A stretch of DNA of 64,000 bases from Phaeobacter sp. 22II1-1F12B (lineage in GTDB: Bacteria; Pseudomonadota; Alphaproteobacteria; Rhodobacterales; Rhodobacteraceae), in NCBI RefSeq assembly GCF_002210165.1, contig NZ_AQQP01000001.1, positions 372,001 through 436,000 on the forward strand. The letters run 5' to 3'. The notes under the pieces were generated by a model, which was not told the DNA's origin, ran no database searches, and saw only the letters and a program-made list of their open reading frames with translations. The first letter of the stretch is position 1, and each line of letters opens with the position of its first letter. Of the stretch, positions 33,183 through 41,591 are shown piece after piece. The translations under genes were made by a program, and so were the position numbers.

Positions 33183-34268
33183 TCAGGTGCCGGATTTTAC
33201 CTTGGTCCACAGGCGTGTCACGACACGCTGCACTTTGGCCGGGTAAGGCGTTGTGGTATAAAGGTTTTCGAGCGTTGCCGCGTCCGGATAGATCGCCGGA
33301 TCGCCGATCACATCCTCTTCGAGGAACTCCTGCGATGCCATGTTGCCGTTGGCGTAGTAAACGTAGTTGGAGGCATCAGCCATGTTCTGCGCATCCATGA
33401 TAAAGTTCAGGAAGGTATGCGCAGCTTCGGGGTTGGGCGCATCAACCGGAATCGCCATCTGGTCGAACCACATCAGGGCACCTTCGCTCGGCGCGTTATA
33501 GGCAACTTCGACACCGTTTTCGGCTTCCGCCGCACGGTCGCGCGCCTGAAGGATGTCACCGGACCAGCCGAAGGCGACGCAGATGTCACCATTGGCAAGC
33601 GCGTTGATGTATTCCGAGTTGTGGAATTTCTGAACATAGGGGCGAACCGCGGCAAAGACCTCTTCCGTTTTCGCGATGGTGTCCGGGTCATGGCTGTCCG
33701 GGTCTTCGCCGATGTATTTCAGCGCGGCCGGGATCATCTCGGTCGGCGCGTCCAGGAAATGGACACCGCACTCGGCCAGTTTTTCCATGTTCGCGGGATC
33801 GAAGATCAATTCGAGCGAGCCCATCGGGGCGTCCTCGCCGAGAATCTCGGTTACTTTGCCTACATTGACGCCAATCCCCGTGGTGCCCCACATGTAGTTG
33901 ATGGAATATTCGTTGCCCGGGTCGTATTGCTCGGTACGCTTGGCAACCACGTCCCACATGTTTTCGATGTTGGGCAGCTTGGACATGTCAAGCTTCTGAA
34001 ATGCTCCGGCGCTGATCTGGCGCTGCAGGAAGGTACCGGAAGGAACGACGACATCATACCCCGATCCGCCTGCCAGCATCTTGGTTTCAAGAACTTCGTT
34101 GCTGTCGAAAACGTCATAAATCAGATCAATGCCGGTTTCCTGCTCGAATTTCTCAAGGAGGGACTCGTCGATATAGTCAGACCAGTTATAAACGCGAACC
34201 TCGTCGGCCGACGCCATCGCGCTGGTCAAAGCAAGCATCGAAGCCATTGTCAAAGTGTGAAGTCTCAT
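33183..34268 (-). CDS. potF: Periplasmic polyamine-binding protein, PotF/PotD-like
   Basis: A 361-residue solute-binding protein with a signal peptide (1-21, cleavage after ASA). 'EVRVYNWSDYIDESLLEKFEQETGIDLIYDVFDSNE' (in part) is the classic start of the PotD/PotF fold, with aromatic and acidic residues that cradle diamines ('NWSDYI', 'GYDVVVPSG', 'MWGTTGIGVN'). It heads the leftward transporter-oxidase operon and is divergent from a GntR-type regulator. Putrescine is the likely ligand because an oxidase of the PuuB type is co-transcribed, but spermidine is not excluded. Confidence 0.92.
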   Translation of the reverse strand: MRLHTLTMASMLALTSAMASADEVRVYNWSDYIDESLLEKFEQETGIDLIYDVFDSNEVLETKMLAGGSGYDVVVPSGTFLQRQISAGAFQKLDMSKLPNIENMWDVVAKRTEQYDPGNEYSINYMWGTTGIGVNVGKVTEILGEDAPMGSLELIFDPANMEKLAECGVHFLDAPTEMIPAALKYIGEDPDSHDPDTIAKTEEVFAAVRPYVQKFHNSEYINALANGDICVAFGWSGDILQARDRAAEAENGVEVAYNAPSEGALMWFDQMAIPVDAPNPEAAHTFLNFIMDAQNMADASNYVYYANGNMASQEFLEEDVIGDPAIYPDAATLENLYTTTPYPAKVQRVVTRLWTKVKSGT

Positions 34269-34310
34269 GAGTATCTCCCTAGGCGCCCCGGGTTGTTCCC
34301 GGTGGCTTGG

Positions 34311-34404
34311 ATTTGATCAAGTTTTGCCCTTCCTGGCAATGTCCGATATGTTTTCACGGGGGCAGAGACAGCGCAAGGGACGTTGTTTGATCGATATTTG
34401 ATCG
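34311..34404. promoter_or_regulatory. TTTGATC-type repeats between potF and the GntR gene
   Basis: ATTTGATCAA at 34311-34320 and GTTTGATCGATATTTGATCG at 34385-34404 contain three copies of TTTGATC(A/G). A fourth, AATTTGATCATATT, is at 35122-35135 before the aminotransferase gene. Candidate operators for the adjacent GntR regulator; the assignment is inferred from repetition and position. Confidence 0.5.
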
Positions 34405-34417
34405 GAGCAGGGCAGGA

Positions 34418-35104
34418 ATGAAGTTGGTGAAAAATACGGCAGATCAGGCAGGCGCACATATCCGATCACTGCCGGTACATGAGCAGGTTTATCAGGATCT
34501 TCGGTCTCGTATCCTATTCGGAGAAACCGCGCCGGGTCAGGCGGTCACCATTCAAGGTCTCGCCGAGGCGTTGGGGGCGGGCATGACTCCCGTGCGCGAA
34601 GCAATCCGCAGGCTGATCTCAGACGGCGCCCTTCTGTTTCAGGGCAACCGTCGCGTCATCGTTCCAACCTTGGATATCGCCGCCTTGGAACAGCTTGTAT
34701 TCATAAGAAAATCAATAGAATCCGAGCTTGCGCGTAGAGCAGCCCGACATGTCGGCCAAGATTTCGTGGACAGGCTGAGTGAGATCGATGCGGCGCTGGA
34801 TGCGGCCATTTCCCAAGGGGACGTTCCGGGTTACCTGCGCTTGAACTACCAGTTTCACATGGCGCTTTATGCGCAGGCCCAAGCCCCGATCATGGCCGAG
34901 CAGGCCGACCGTCTGTGGCTCCGATTCGGCCCCTCGCTAAGGGTCGTTTGCGGCCGCTTCGGCACGCAAAATCTGCCGGACCGGCACAAGGATCTGCTTA
35001 GTGCTCTTGCAGCAGGTGACGAAGAAGGCGCCGCCATCGCCGTGACCCAGGATGTGACCCAGGGCATGGAGCAGATTGCCGCTGTCCTCGAAATCAAAGA
35101 GTGA
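34418..35104 (+). CDS. GntR-family (FadR/FCD-type) transcription regulator
   Basis: A 228-residue regulator: N-terminal winged helix ('HEQVYQDLRSRILFGE', 'AEALGAGMTPVREAIRRL') and an all-helical C-terminal FCD-like ligand domain (about 95-220) with 'NYQFHMALYAQA', where His would help bind metal or acid. It lies between the divergent polyamine operon and the downstream aminotransferase, so polyamine- or catabolite-responsive control of both is likely. The ligand is unknown. Confidence 0.9.
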   Translation: MKLVKNTADQAGAHIRSLPVHEQVYQDLRSRILFGETAPGQAVTIQGLAEALGAGMTPVREAIRRLISDGALLFQGNRRVIVPTLDIAALEQLVFIRKSIESELARRAARHVGQDFVDRLSEIDAALDAAISQGDVPGYLRLNYQFHMALYAQAQAPIMAEQADRLWLRFGPSLRVVCGRFGTQNLPDRHKDLLSALAAGDEEGAAIAVTQDVTQGMEQIAAVLEIKE

Positions 35105-35170
35105 TTCGATTGACAGTGAAAAATTTGATCATATTCTGCCCGCAACTTTGACATTGAAAGGATTCAGGCC

Positions 35171-36568
35171 GTGTCCGCGATAACGAACCACATGCCGACA
35201 GCCGAGTTACAAAAGCTGGATTCGGCGCATCACATGCATCCTTTTACCACGGGAAGCGAACTTGCAGCAAAAGGGGCCCGAGTCATCACGCGCGCCAAGG
35301 GCGTTTATCTGACCGATAGCGACGGTGTCGAAATCCTCGACGCGATGGCCGGTCTGTGGTGTGTCAACATTGGCTATGGCCGCGACGAACTGGCCGAGGT
35401 TGCCGCGCGCCAGATGCGTGAACTGCCCTACTACAACACGTTCTTCCAGACGACTCATGTGCCGGTGATCGCACTGGCTCAAAAGCTGGCCGAACTGGCA
35501 CCGGGCGATCTGAACCATGTTTTCTTTGCCGGTTCCGGCTCCGAGGCGAATGACACCAATATCCGCATGGTACGCACCTACTGGCAGATGAAGGGCAAGC
35601 CGGAAAAAAACATCCTGATCTCGCGCAAGAACGCTTATCACGGCTCTTCTATGGGCAGCGGTTCTCTCGGTGGGATGAGCGGCATTCACGCACAGGGCGG
35701 CCTGCCGATCGCAAATATCCATCACATCAACCAGCCCGACTGGTACAGCGAAGGCGGTCAATCCACGCCCGAGGAGTTCGGTCTCGCGCGGGCGCAGGAA
35801 CTCGAAACGGCTATTCTCGAACTTGGCGAAGAGCGCGTCGCGGCCTTTATCGCCGAGCCGATCCAGGGCGCGGGCGGGGTGATCATACCGCCGTCGACCT
35901 ACTGGCCGGAAATTCAGCGCATTTGCGACAAGTACGACATCCTTCTGATAGCTGATGAGGTGATTTGCGGTTTCGGGCGTACCGGCAACTGGTTCGGCAG
36001 CGAAACCGTCGGCATCCGCCCGGACATCATGACTGTCGCCAAAGGTCTGTCTTCGGGTTATGTGCCGATCGGCGGGTCAATCGTCAGTGACGAGATCGCC
36101 AGCGTGATCGACAGCGGCGAGTTCAATCACGGCTACACTTACTCCGGACACCCGGTTGCAGCCGCAGTCGCTCTTGAAAACTTGCGTATCCTCGAAGAAG
36201 AAAACGTCGTCGATCATGTGCGCAACGTGGCCGGACCTTATCTCAAGGAAAAATGGGAAAGCCTTGCGGATCACCCGCTGGTCGGCGAAGCCAAGATCGA
36301 AGGCATGATGGGCTCGATTGCCCTGACTCCCAACAAGGCAACCCGCGCGAAATTCGCTTCTGATCCGGGAACCATCGGTTATATCTGCCGCGAGCGATGC
36401 TTTGCGAATGCACTGGTCATGCGTCACGTGGGTGATCGGATGATTATTTCGCCGCCGCTGGTCATGAAGCCGGAAGAGATCGACATCCTGATCGAGCGCG
36501 CCCGCCTTTCGCTCGACGAATGCTATGCAAAGCTCAAGGAAGACGGTCTGCTCGTCTCCGCTAGCTAA
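35171..36568 (+). CDS. Class III aminotransferase, putrescine/omega-amino acid-pyruvate type
   Basis: A 465-residue PLP enzyme starting at GTG 35171. Visible: 'LWCVNIGYGRDELAEVAARQM' near the N-terminus, 'FFAGSGSEANDTNIRMV' (phosphate cup), 'LIADEVICGFGRTG' (Asp contacting the pyridine N) and 'TVAKGLSSGYVPIGG' with the Schiff-base Lys. Closest in pattern to the SpuC/YgjG-like putrescine or beta-alanine-pyruvate transaminases annotated 'aspartate aminotransferase family'. Context with polyamine uptake suggests it deaminates putrescine or an omega-amino intermediate. A TTTGATCAT site lies about 40 bp upstream. Confidence 0.88.
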   Translation: MSAITNHMPTAELQKLDSAHHMHPFTTGSELAAKGARVITRAKGVYLTDSDGVEILDAMAGLWCVNIGYGRDELAEVAARQMRELPYYNTFFQTTHVPVIALAQKLAELAPGDLNHVFFAGSGSEANDTNIRMVRTYWQMKGKPEKNILISRKNAYHGSSMGSGSLGGMSGIHAQGGLPIANIHHINQPDWYSEGGQSTPEEFGLARAQELETAILELGEERVAAFIAEPIQGAGGVIIPPSTYWPEIQRICDKYDILLIADEVICGFGRTGNWFGSETVGIRPDIMTVAKGLSSGYVPIGGSIVSDEIASVIDSGEFNHGYTYSGHPVAAAVALENLRILEEENVVDHVRNVAGPYLKEKWESLADHPLVGEAKIEGMMGSIALTPNKATRAKFASDPGTIGYICRERCFANALVMRHVGDRMIISPPLVMKPEEIDILIERARLSLDECYAKLKEDGLLVSAS

Positions 36569-36578
36569 AAAGGGGTCC

Positions 36579-36602
36579 GCGCTCTCCCGCAAGGGAGGGC
36601 GC
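36579..36602. terminator. Bidirectional terminator-like hairpin
   Basis: GCGCTCTCCC and GGGAGGGCGC form a 10-bp stem (one G-T) around a GCAA tetraloop, between the convergent aminotransferase and ArgE-like genes. Confidence 0.75.
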
Positions 36603-36611
36603 ATCCGGCGA

Positions 36612-37775
36612 TCAAACTGTCAGCTGATCGCCCAGACGTTCCAGCATGGTCAGGCAGCTTCTCATCTGCTCGACGCTGACGAACTCATCCGGTTTGTGCG
36701 CCTGCTCGATGGATCCCGGCCCACAGACCACCACCGACATGCCAAGTTCCTGGAAAAGCCCGGCTTCGGTGCCGAATGGCACGACATGTGCACCATTCGC
36801 ACCAACAAGCCGCGAGACGAGATCCCTCGCAGCGTTGTCATCCATAACTTCAAGCCCGGCGACTTCGCCAATGACCTCTGTCACGATATCGGCATCGGGG
36901 TGAACGTTCTGCATGGCGGGTAGCAGCTCTCGTTCGACGAAATGGTGAATTGACCGTTTTACAAACTCGCCATCGCTGTTCTGAACCGGTCGCATTTCCC
37001 ATTCGACCTCTGCTTTGCCGGCGATCACGTTATGCGCGACGCCCCCGTGGATCGATCCAACGTTGATCGTCGTCCAGGGCGGGGTGAACGGGCTCTGGAC
37101 CGGCGCGCGCTGAACAAGATCGTTTCGCAGACTCAAAAGGTGCATGACATATCGCGCGGCGTATTCAGCGGCATTCACGCCCAGATCCGGAGAAGAACCG
37201 TGCCCCTCAAGACCGTTGAACCGGACGGTGTACTCGCAGCATCCCTTGTGCCCCTCTATCACTCGCATCGATGTGGGTTCGCCAATGACGGCCATTGCTG
37301 GTTTGATGCCGCGTTTGCGCAGTTCGGGGACGAGTGACCGTGCGCCAAGGCACCCAACTTCTTCATCATACGTGAACGCGAAATGAAGCGGTCGTTTCAG
37401 GTCCAACTGGCTGTATTCGCGCGCCATCACCGTTGCCGCTGCGATGAACCCTTTCATGTCGCAGGTGCCGCGTCCGTATAGCAGTTCTTCGTGCTCAAGC
37501 AGAACAAAGGGGTCGCTGGACCAATCCTGATCCTCGACAGGCACGACATCCGTGTGCCCCGACAGGACCAGCCCGCCATCGCCCTCGGGACCAAGCGTGG
37601 CGAAAAGGTTCGCTTTGGTGCCGCTCTCATCCGAGAACAGATCAACGCGGGCCCCGCAATCTCCAAGCCGGGACGCAAGGTCCGCGACCATTTCGAGATT
37701 GCTGTCCGCCGAAACAGTCGGATAACCGACCAGCGACTGCAGCAGGTCCAGCGTATCCTCCAGCCGGTCCGTCAC
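36612..37775 (-). CDS. ArgE-like M20 N-acetyl-diamino-acid deacetylase
   Basis: 387 residues from GTG 37775, which overlaps the upstream doeA stop as GTGA; an earlier TTG (37808) lies inside doeA. M20 metal-site motifs: 'LSGHTDVVPVED' (His, Asp), 'GRGTCDMKG' (bridging Asp), 'TYDEEVGCLG' (Glu pair) and 'GTEAGLFQELG'. Length and pattern fit acetylornithine deacetylase ArgE. Because it is translationally coupled to an ectoine-hydrolase-like gene, its true substrate may be N-acetyl-diaminobutyrate, one carbon shorter than N-acetylornithine. That is inference; canonical DoeB belongs to a different family. Confidence 0.85.
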   Translation of the reverse strand: MTDRLEDTLDLLQSLVGYPTVSADSNLEMVADLASRLGDCGARVDLFSDESGTKANLFATLGPEGDGGLVLSGHTDVVPVEDQDWSSDPFVLLEHEELLYGRGTCDMKGFIAAATVMAREYSQLDLKRPLHFAFTYDEEVGCLGARSLVPELRKRGIKPAMAVIGEPTSMRVIEGHKGCCEYTVRFNGLEGHGSSPDLGVNAAEYAARYVMHLLSLRNDLVQRAPVQSPFTPPWTTINVGSIHGGVAHNVIAGKAEVEWEMRPVQNSDGEFVKRSIHHFVERELLPAMQNVHPDADIVTEVIGEVAGLEVMDDNAARDLVSRLVGANGAHVVPFGTEAGLFQELGMSVVVCGPGSIEQAHKPDEFVSVEQMRSCLTMLERLGDQLTV

Positions 37776-38956
37776 GGTTTCACGAACAGCTGACGGGGGC
37801 GGTTGCAAAAGGTTTCTGCCGCCCCGGTTTCACGGATTAGGATGCTCTCGGTGATTTCCAGCCCCCATGTATCGCGCCACAATCCCGGCATGAAATGGAA
37901 CGTCATGCCCGGTTCAAGTACGGTCTCATCAGTCGAACGCAAAGAGATCGTACGCTCGCCCCAGTCCGGCGGATAGCTGAGACCGATGGAATATCCGCAA
38001 CGCCCGACCCGGTCGATACCGTGACGGTTCAGCGCATCCGACAAGGCATTCGCAATATCGCAGGCGCGGTTGCCTGCGCGGCCCGCCTCCAGCCCGGCTT
38101 CCAGACCTTCGACAATCGCGGCTTCGGCGGCAAGAATATCCTCGGGCGGCTTGCCAAGGAAAAGCGTACGGCAGAAGGGTGTATGATACCGGCGGTAGCA
38201 TCCTGCGATTTCAAAGAATGTCGCTTCGCCCGATTTGAAAGGTCTCCCGTCCCATGTCAGGTGAGGTGCTGCAGCGTCATCGCCCGACGGCAACATCGGG
38301 ACTATGGCCGGATAATCACCCCAGGCGTCACCCACGCCGCGAATCGCATCGCGGTAAAGCTCGGCGACAACTTCGTTCTTCGCGACGCCGGGTTCGACTC
38401 GTTCCAGCAACCCGTCGATCATTTTTTCAGAGATGGCGGCCGCCTTGCGCATGAAAGCGATTTCCGCCTGCGATTTCACCGCTCTCAGGTGATTCACGAC
38501 CCCGGTCGCGTCCTCGAAAGTAGCATTGGGCAGCGAGGCTTCCAGCACATGCATCGCCTTGGCGGAGAAATAATAATTTTCCATTTCCACGCCGATCCGG
38601 CCCGCCGAAAGACCGAGGCTGTCGAGCAGAACCGAAAGGTCCTGCATGGGGTGCAATTCGGTGGATTGAACGAAACTGTCTTCGTACCCGATGACACGGT
38701 CAAACCCCATCCAGACGGTCCTCAGGGCACCCTGCGTATCCATCAGCCTCCCCCACCAGATGGGGTCAGCATCGGGAAGGACCACAACACCTTGATGCAC
38801 GTAAAAGGACCAGCCGTCATATCCGGTCAGCCACGCCTGATTGGAAGGATCGGTGACGAATAGCGCGTCCAGACCGTGTTCCGACATGGCTTGTCGGGTC
38901 TTGTTCAGGCGCGTCGCGTATTCTTCGATCGAAAAGGGCAGGGCCGACGCTGTCAT
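37772..38956 (-). CDS. doeA: M24-family hydrolase, ectoine hydrolase DoeA-like
   Basis: A 394-residue creatinase/aminopeptidase-P fold protein. The N-terminal creatinase domain contains 'TDPSNQAWLTGYDGWSFYVHQ', a segment characteristic of DoeA/EutD. The C-terminal pita-bread domain has 'GDYPAIVPMLPSGDDAAAPHLTWD', 'FFEIAGCYRRYHTPFCRT' and 'ITESILIRETG'. DoeA opens the ectoine ring to N-acetyl-2,4-diaminobutyrate. It heads a two-gene leftward operon with the ArgE-like deacetylase and is divergent from a second ABC operon. Many M24 relatives are misannotated as Xaa-Pro peptidases, so experimental proof is lacking. Confidence 0.78.
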   Translation of the reverse strand: MTASALPFSIEEYATRLNKTRQAMSEHGLDALFVTDPSNQAWLTGYDGWSFYVHQGVVVLPDADPIWWGRLMDTQGALRTVWMGFDRVIGYEDSFVQSTELHPMQDLSVLLDSLGLSAGRIGVEMENYYFSAKAMHVLEASLPNATFEDATGVVNHLRAVKSQAEIAFMRKAAAISEKMIDGLLERVEPGVAKNEVVAELYRDAIRGVGDAWGDYPAIVPMLPSGDDAAAPHLTWDGRPFKSGEATFFEIAGCYRRYHTPFCRTLFLGKPPEDILAAEAAIVEGLEAGLEAGRAGNRACDIANALSDALNRHGIDRVGRCGYSIGLSYPPDWGERTISLRSTDETVLEPGMTFHFMPGLWRDTWGLEITESILIRETGAAETFCNRPRQLFVKP

Positions 38957-38982
38957 GTACTTTTGATCCTTCTGTTACGTGG

Positions 38983-39038
38983 TTCTGGCGCCAGCCATAT
39001 CTGAAATTCTCGGGCGTGAACGTCAACCTGCGCCAGAA
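38983..39038. promoter_or_regulatory. Spaced inverted repeat between doeA and the second ABC operon
   Basis: TTCTGGCGC (38983-38991) and GCGCCAGAA (39030-39038) are perfect complements 38 bp apart; the left copy also contains the palindrome CTGGCGCCAG (38985-38994). Its position in the 236-bp divergent promoter region suggests an operator for joint control. No regulator gene is adjacent. Confidence 0.45.
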
Positions 39039-39192
39039 ATCGATAAAACTGTTTGTTTTTCGGTCTTTTACCCCAAGTTGCTGCCTTCCAAATAATCATT
39101 CTCGTCAAGTTGGTTGCACTCTGGCGGTTCTCTGTGATTACATCTCCTCATGAAAACGCAGGAAAAACTGCGAAGTCCAAGGGGAGCCGCTT

Positions 39193-40293
39193 TTGGCTGA
39201 TACGCAAAACACAGACGCGTTCGTCGAGTTCGAACGCGTACAAAAAAGCTATGACGGCGAGAACTTGGTCGTCAAAGATTTGAACCTTTTCATGCCCAAG
39301 GGTGAATTTCTCACCATGCTGGGGCCGTCCGGTTCGGGTAAGACGACTTGTCTCATGATGCTGGCCGGTTTCGAAACCGCGACGCACGGCGACATCCGTC
39401 TCGACGGCACAAGCATTAACAATATTCCGCCGCACAAACGCGGTATTGGCATGGTCTTTCAGAACTATGCTTTGTTCCCGCACATGACTGTTGCCGAGAA
39501 CCTCGCTTTTCCGCTTGAGGTTCGCAAGATCGGCAAGTCCGACCGCGAGGCCAAGGTCAAGCGTGCGCTCGACATGGTGCAGATGGGCGCGTTTGGCGGC
39601 CGTCGCCCTGCGCAGCTTTCCGGTGGTCAGCAGCAGCGGATCGCTCTGGCCCGTGCACTGGTCTTCGAACCCGAACTGGTTCTGATGGACGAACCGCTCG
39701 GCGCGCTCGACAAGCAGCTTCGCGAAACGCTTCAGTTTGAAATCACGCGGCTCGCCCATGATCTGGGCATTACGGTGGTCTACGTGACGCACGACCAGAC
39801 CGAGGCTCTGACCATGTCGGACCGCGTCGCGGTTTTCGATGACGGTCGCATTCAGCAGCTCGCGCCGCCGGATCAGCTCTATGAGGCGCCGGAAAACAGC
39901 TTCGTCGCGCAGTTCATCGGTGAAAACAACACGCTCGAAGGTGTCGTCAAAGAGATGAGAGGCGATTCCTGCCTTGTCGAACTCGACGGGGGCGAGGTTA
40001 TCGCCTGCAAGCCGATCAATGTGAGCAAGCCGGGCGAACGCACCCGCGTTTCCATCCGACCGGAGCGTGTCGAATACAACAAGGACCGGCTTCAGGAAGG
40101 TGCGCATACGCTCAAGGCCGAAGTTCTCGAGTTCATTTACATGGGAGACATCTTCCGGACCCGGCTCCGTGTGGCCGGAAATGATGACTTTGTCATCAAG
40201 ACGCGGAACGCGCCGGATGTGGAACGTCTTAAACCGGGCAGCCAGATCGAAATCGGTTGGTTGCCAGAGGATTGCCGCGCGCTTGATGCATAG
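39193..40293 (+). CDS. ABC transporter ATPase, PotA-like (second system)
   Basis: 366 residues from TTG 39193 after AAGGGGAGCC. Walker A GPSGSGKTT, Q-loop 'MVFQNYALFPHM', signature 'LSGGQQQR', Walker B 'LVLMDEPLGALD' and H-loop 'VTHDQTEA' are intact, followed by a TOBE-like domain. It is the first gene of a five-gene rightward operon (ATPase, binding protein, DUF1330, two permeases). PotA-type by sequence; substrate not determined. Confidence 0.93.
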   Translation: MADTQNTDAFVEFERVQKSYDGENLVVKDLNLFMPKGEFLTMLGPSGSGKTTCLMMLAGFETATHGDIRLDGTSINNIPPHKRGIGMVFQNYALFPHMTVAENLAFPLEVRKIGKSDREAKVKRALDMVQMGAFGGRRPAQLSGGQQQRIALARALVFEPELVLMDEPLGALDKQLRETLQFEITRLAHDLGITVVYVTHDQTEALTMSDRVAVFDDGRIQQLAPPDQLYEAPENSFVAQFIGENNTLEGVVKEMRGDSCLVELDGGEVIACKPINVSKPGERTRVSIRPERVEYNKDRLQEGAHTLKAEVLEFIYMGDIFRTRLRVAGNDDFVIKTRNAPDVERLKPGSQIEIGWLPEDCRALDA

Positions 40294-40305
40294 CGGTTGA
40301 AACGT

Positions 40306-40332
40306 ATCGCGACGGGCTCTGGCCCGCGCGAT
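40306..40332 (+). promoter_or_regulatory. Intercistronic hairpin before the binding-protein gene
   Basis: ATCGCGACGGG and CCCGCGCGAT form a stem with one bulged A around CTCTGG. It lies in the 122-bp gap between the ATPase and binding-protein genes and could attenuate or stabilise mRNA. Confidence 0.45.
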
Positions 40333-40415
40333 ATCCAATGCGGAGCGAGGATAACGCCCGTTCCACCGTTCCGCAGCAAACCAATCGGGCTAAAAAGTCT
40401 GGGAGTAATTATTCT

Positions 40416-41525
40416 ATGACACTACGCAAAACCATTCTCGCAACGTCGGCACTTACCGTGATCGCCGGTGCGGCTGTCGCTGAAATGGCCAACGACATGA
40501 CCCTTGTTTCCTGGGGCGGTGCCTATCAGAACAGCCAACAGAAGGCTTATGTCGAGCCCTACCTCGAAGCTCACCCGGAAGTCAGCGCGACATGGGACGA
40601 AAGCTCTGCCGAAGCGGTTGCAAAGCTGCGCGCCATGAACGAAGCGGGCAACATCACCTGGGATCTCGTTGACGTTGTCGCAGCCGACGCCATCCGTCTC
40701 TGCGACGAAGGTCTGGCGATGGAATATGATCCGGAAGAACTGCTCGCCGAGGGCGAAGACGGTTCCTCCGCCGAGGATGACTTTGGCGACCTGATCGTCA
40801 GCGACTGCTTCATCCCGCAGATCGTTTACTCCACCACCTTCGGCTACCGCACCGACATGGTGCCGGAAGGTGTCGAAGCACCGAACGACATCTGCGACGT
40901 GTTCGACCTGGAAACATATCCGGGCAAGCGCAGCCTCGAAAAGCGCCCGATCAACAACATGGAATGGGCGCTGCTCTGTGACGGTGTTGCCAAGGAAGAC
41001 GTCTACGACGTGCTGGAAACCGACGAAGGTCAAGAGCAGGCTCTGGCCAAGCTCGACACCATCAAGGACAGCGTGATCTGGTGGTCCGCCGGTGCCGACA
41101 CGCCGCAGCTGCTGGCCGATGGCGAAGTCTTCATGGGCTCCACCTACAACGGTCGTCTGTTCTCGGTCATCGAAGAGCAGGATCAGCCGGTTGGCATGAT
41201 GTGGGACGCTCAGGTGTTCGACCTTGACGGCTGGATCATCCCCGCCGGCCTGCCCGAAGATCGTCTGGAGCGCGTTAAGGACTTTGTTAAGTTCGCGACC
41301 GACACCCAGCGTCTGGCTGATCAGGCTGCCTACATCTCCTACGGCCCGGCACGTAAGTCCTCGGCTCCGCTGGTTGGTCAGCACGCCGAACTGGGCATCG
41401 ATATGGGTCCGCACATGCCGACCGATCCCGACAACGCGGCCAACACGTTTGTCTATAACTACGACTTCTGGGCTGACTACCGCGACGACATCGACGCCAA
41501 GTTCCAGGCGTGGCTGACGCAATAA
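40416..41525 (+). CDS. Periplasmic solute-binding protein, PotD/AfuA-like
   Basis: 369 residues from ATG 40416, with a clear signal peptide (1-22, cleavage after AVA); an in-frame extension upstream to 40338 is not needed. 'MTLVSWGGAYQNSQQKAY' opens the bacterial binding-protein fold, and 'WDLVDVVAADAIRLCDEG', 'WWSAGADTPQLLADGEVFMG' and the C-terminal 'YNYDFWADYRDDIDAKFQAW' (in part) are typical of the polyamine/opine group. Codon use is strongly biased, suggesting high expression. Ligand is uncertain. Confidence 0.9.
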   Translation: MTLRKTILATSALTVIAGAAVAEMANDMTLVSWGGAYQNSQQKAYVEPYLEAHPEVSATWDESSAEAVAKLRAMNEAGNITWDLVDVVAADAIRLCDEGLAMEYDPEELLAEGEDGSSAEDDFGDLIVSDCFIPQIVYSTTFGYRTDMVPEGVEAPNDICDVFDLETYPGKRSLEKRPINNMEWALLCDGVAKEDVYDVLETDEGQEQALAKLDTIKDSVIWWSAGADTPQLLADGEVFMGSTYNGRLFSVIEEQDQPVGMMWDAQVFDLDGWIIPAGLPEDRLERVKDFVKFATDTQRLADQAAYISYGPARKSSAPLVGQHAELGIDMGPHMPTDPDNAANTFVYNYDFWADYRDDIDAKFQAWLTQ

Positions 41526-41544
41526 TACTGTCGATTTGACATGG

Positions 41545-41566
41545 CGGGGCCCACATCAGGGCCCCG
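41545..41566 (+). promoter_or_regulatory. Intercistronic hairpin after the binding-protein gene
   Basis: CGGGGCCC and GGGCCCCG, 8-bp perfect stem, 6-nt loop, 19 bp after the stop. Equivalent in position to the hairpin after potF at 33144-33173. Confidence 0.65.
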
Positions 41567-41591
41567 TTACTCAACAAAGGAATTTCAAAGC

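Noticed and set aside
33121-33210. Longer start for potA at 33210
   Set aside because: It would overlap the potF stop and translate the intercistronic hairpin; TTG 33120 has a proper ribosome site.
33141-34316. 391-codon plus-strand frame opposite potF
   Set aside because: Antisense of a clear binding-protein gene with signal peptide; no domain in the plus frame.
39148-41522. Long minus-strand frames opposite the second ATPase and binding protein
   Set aside because: Antisense to genes with complete ABC motifs and signal peptide.
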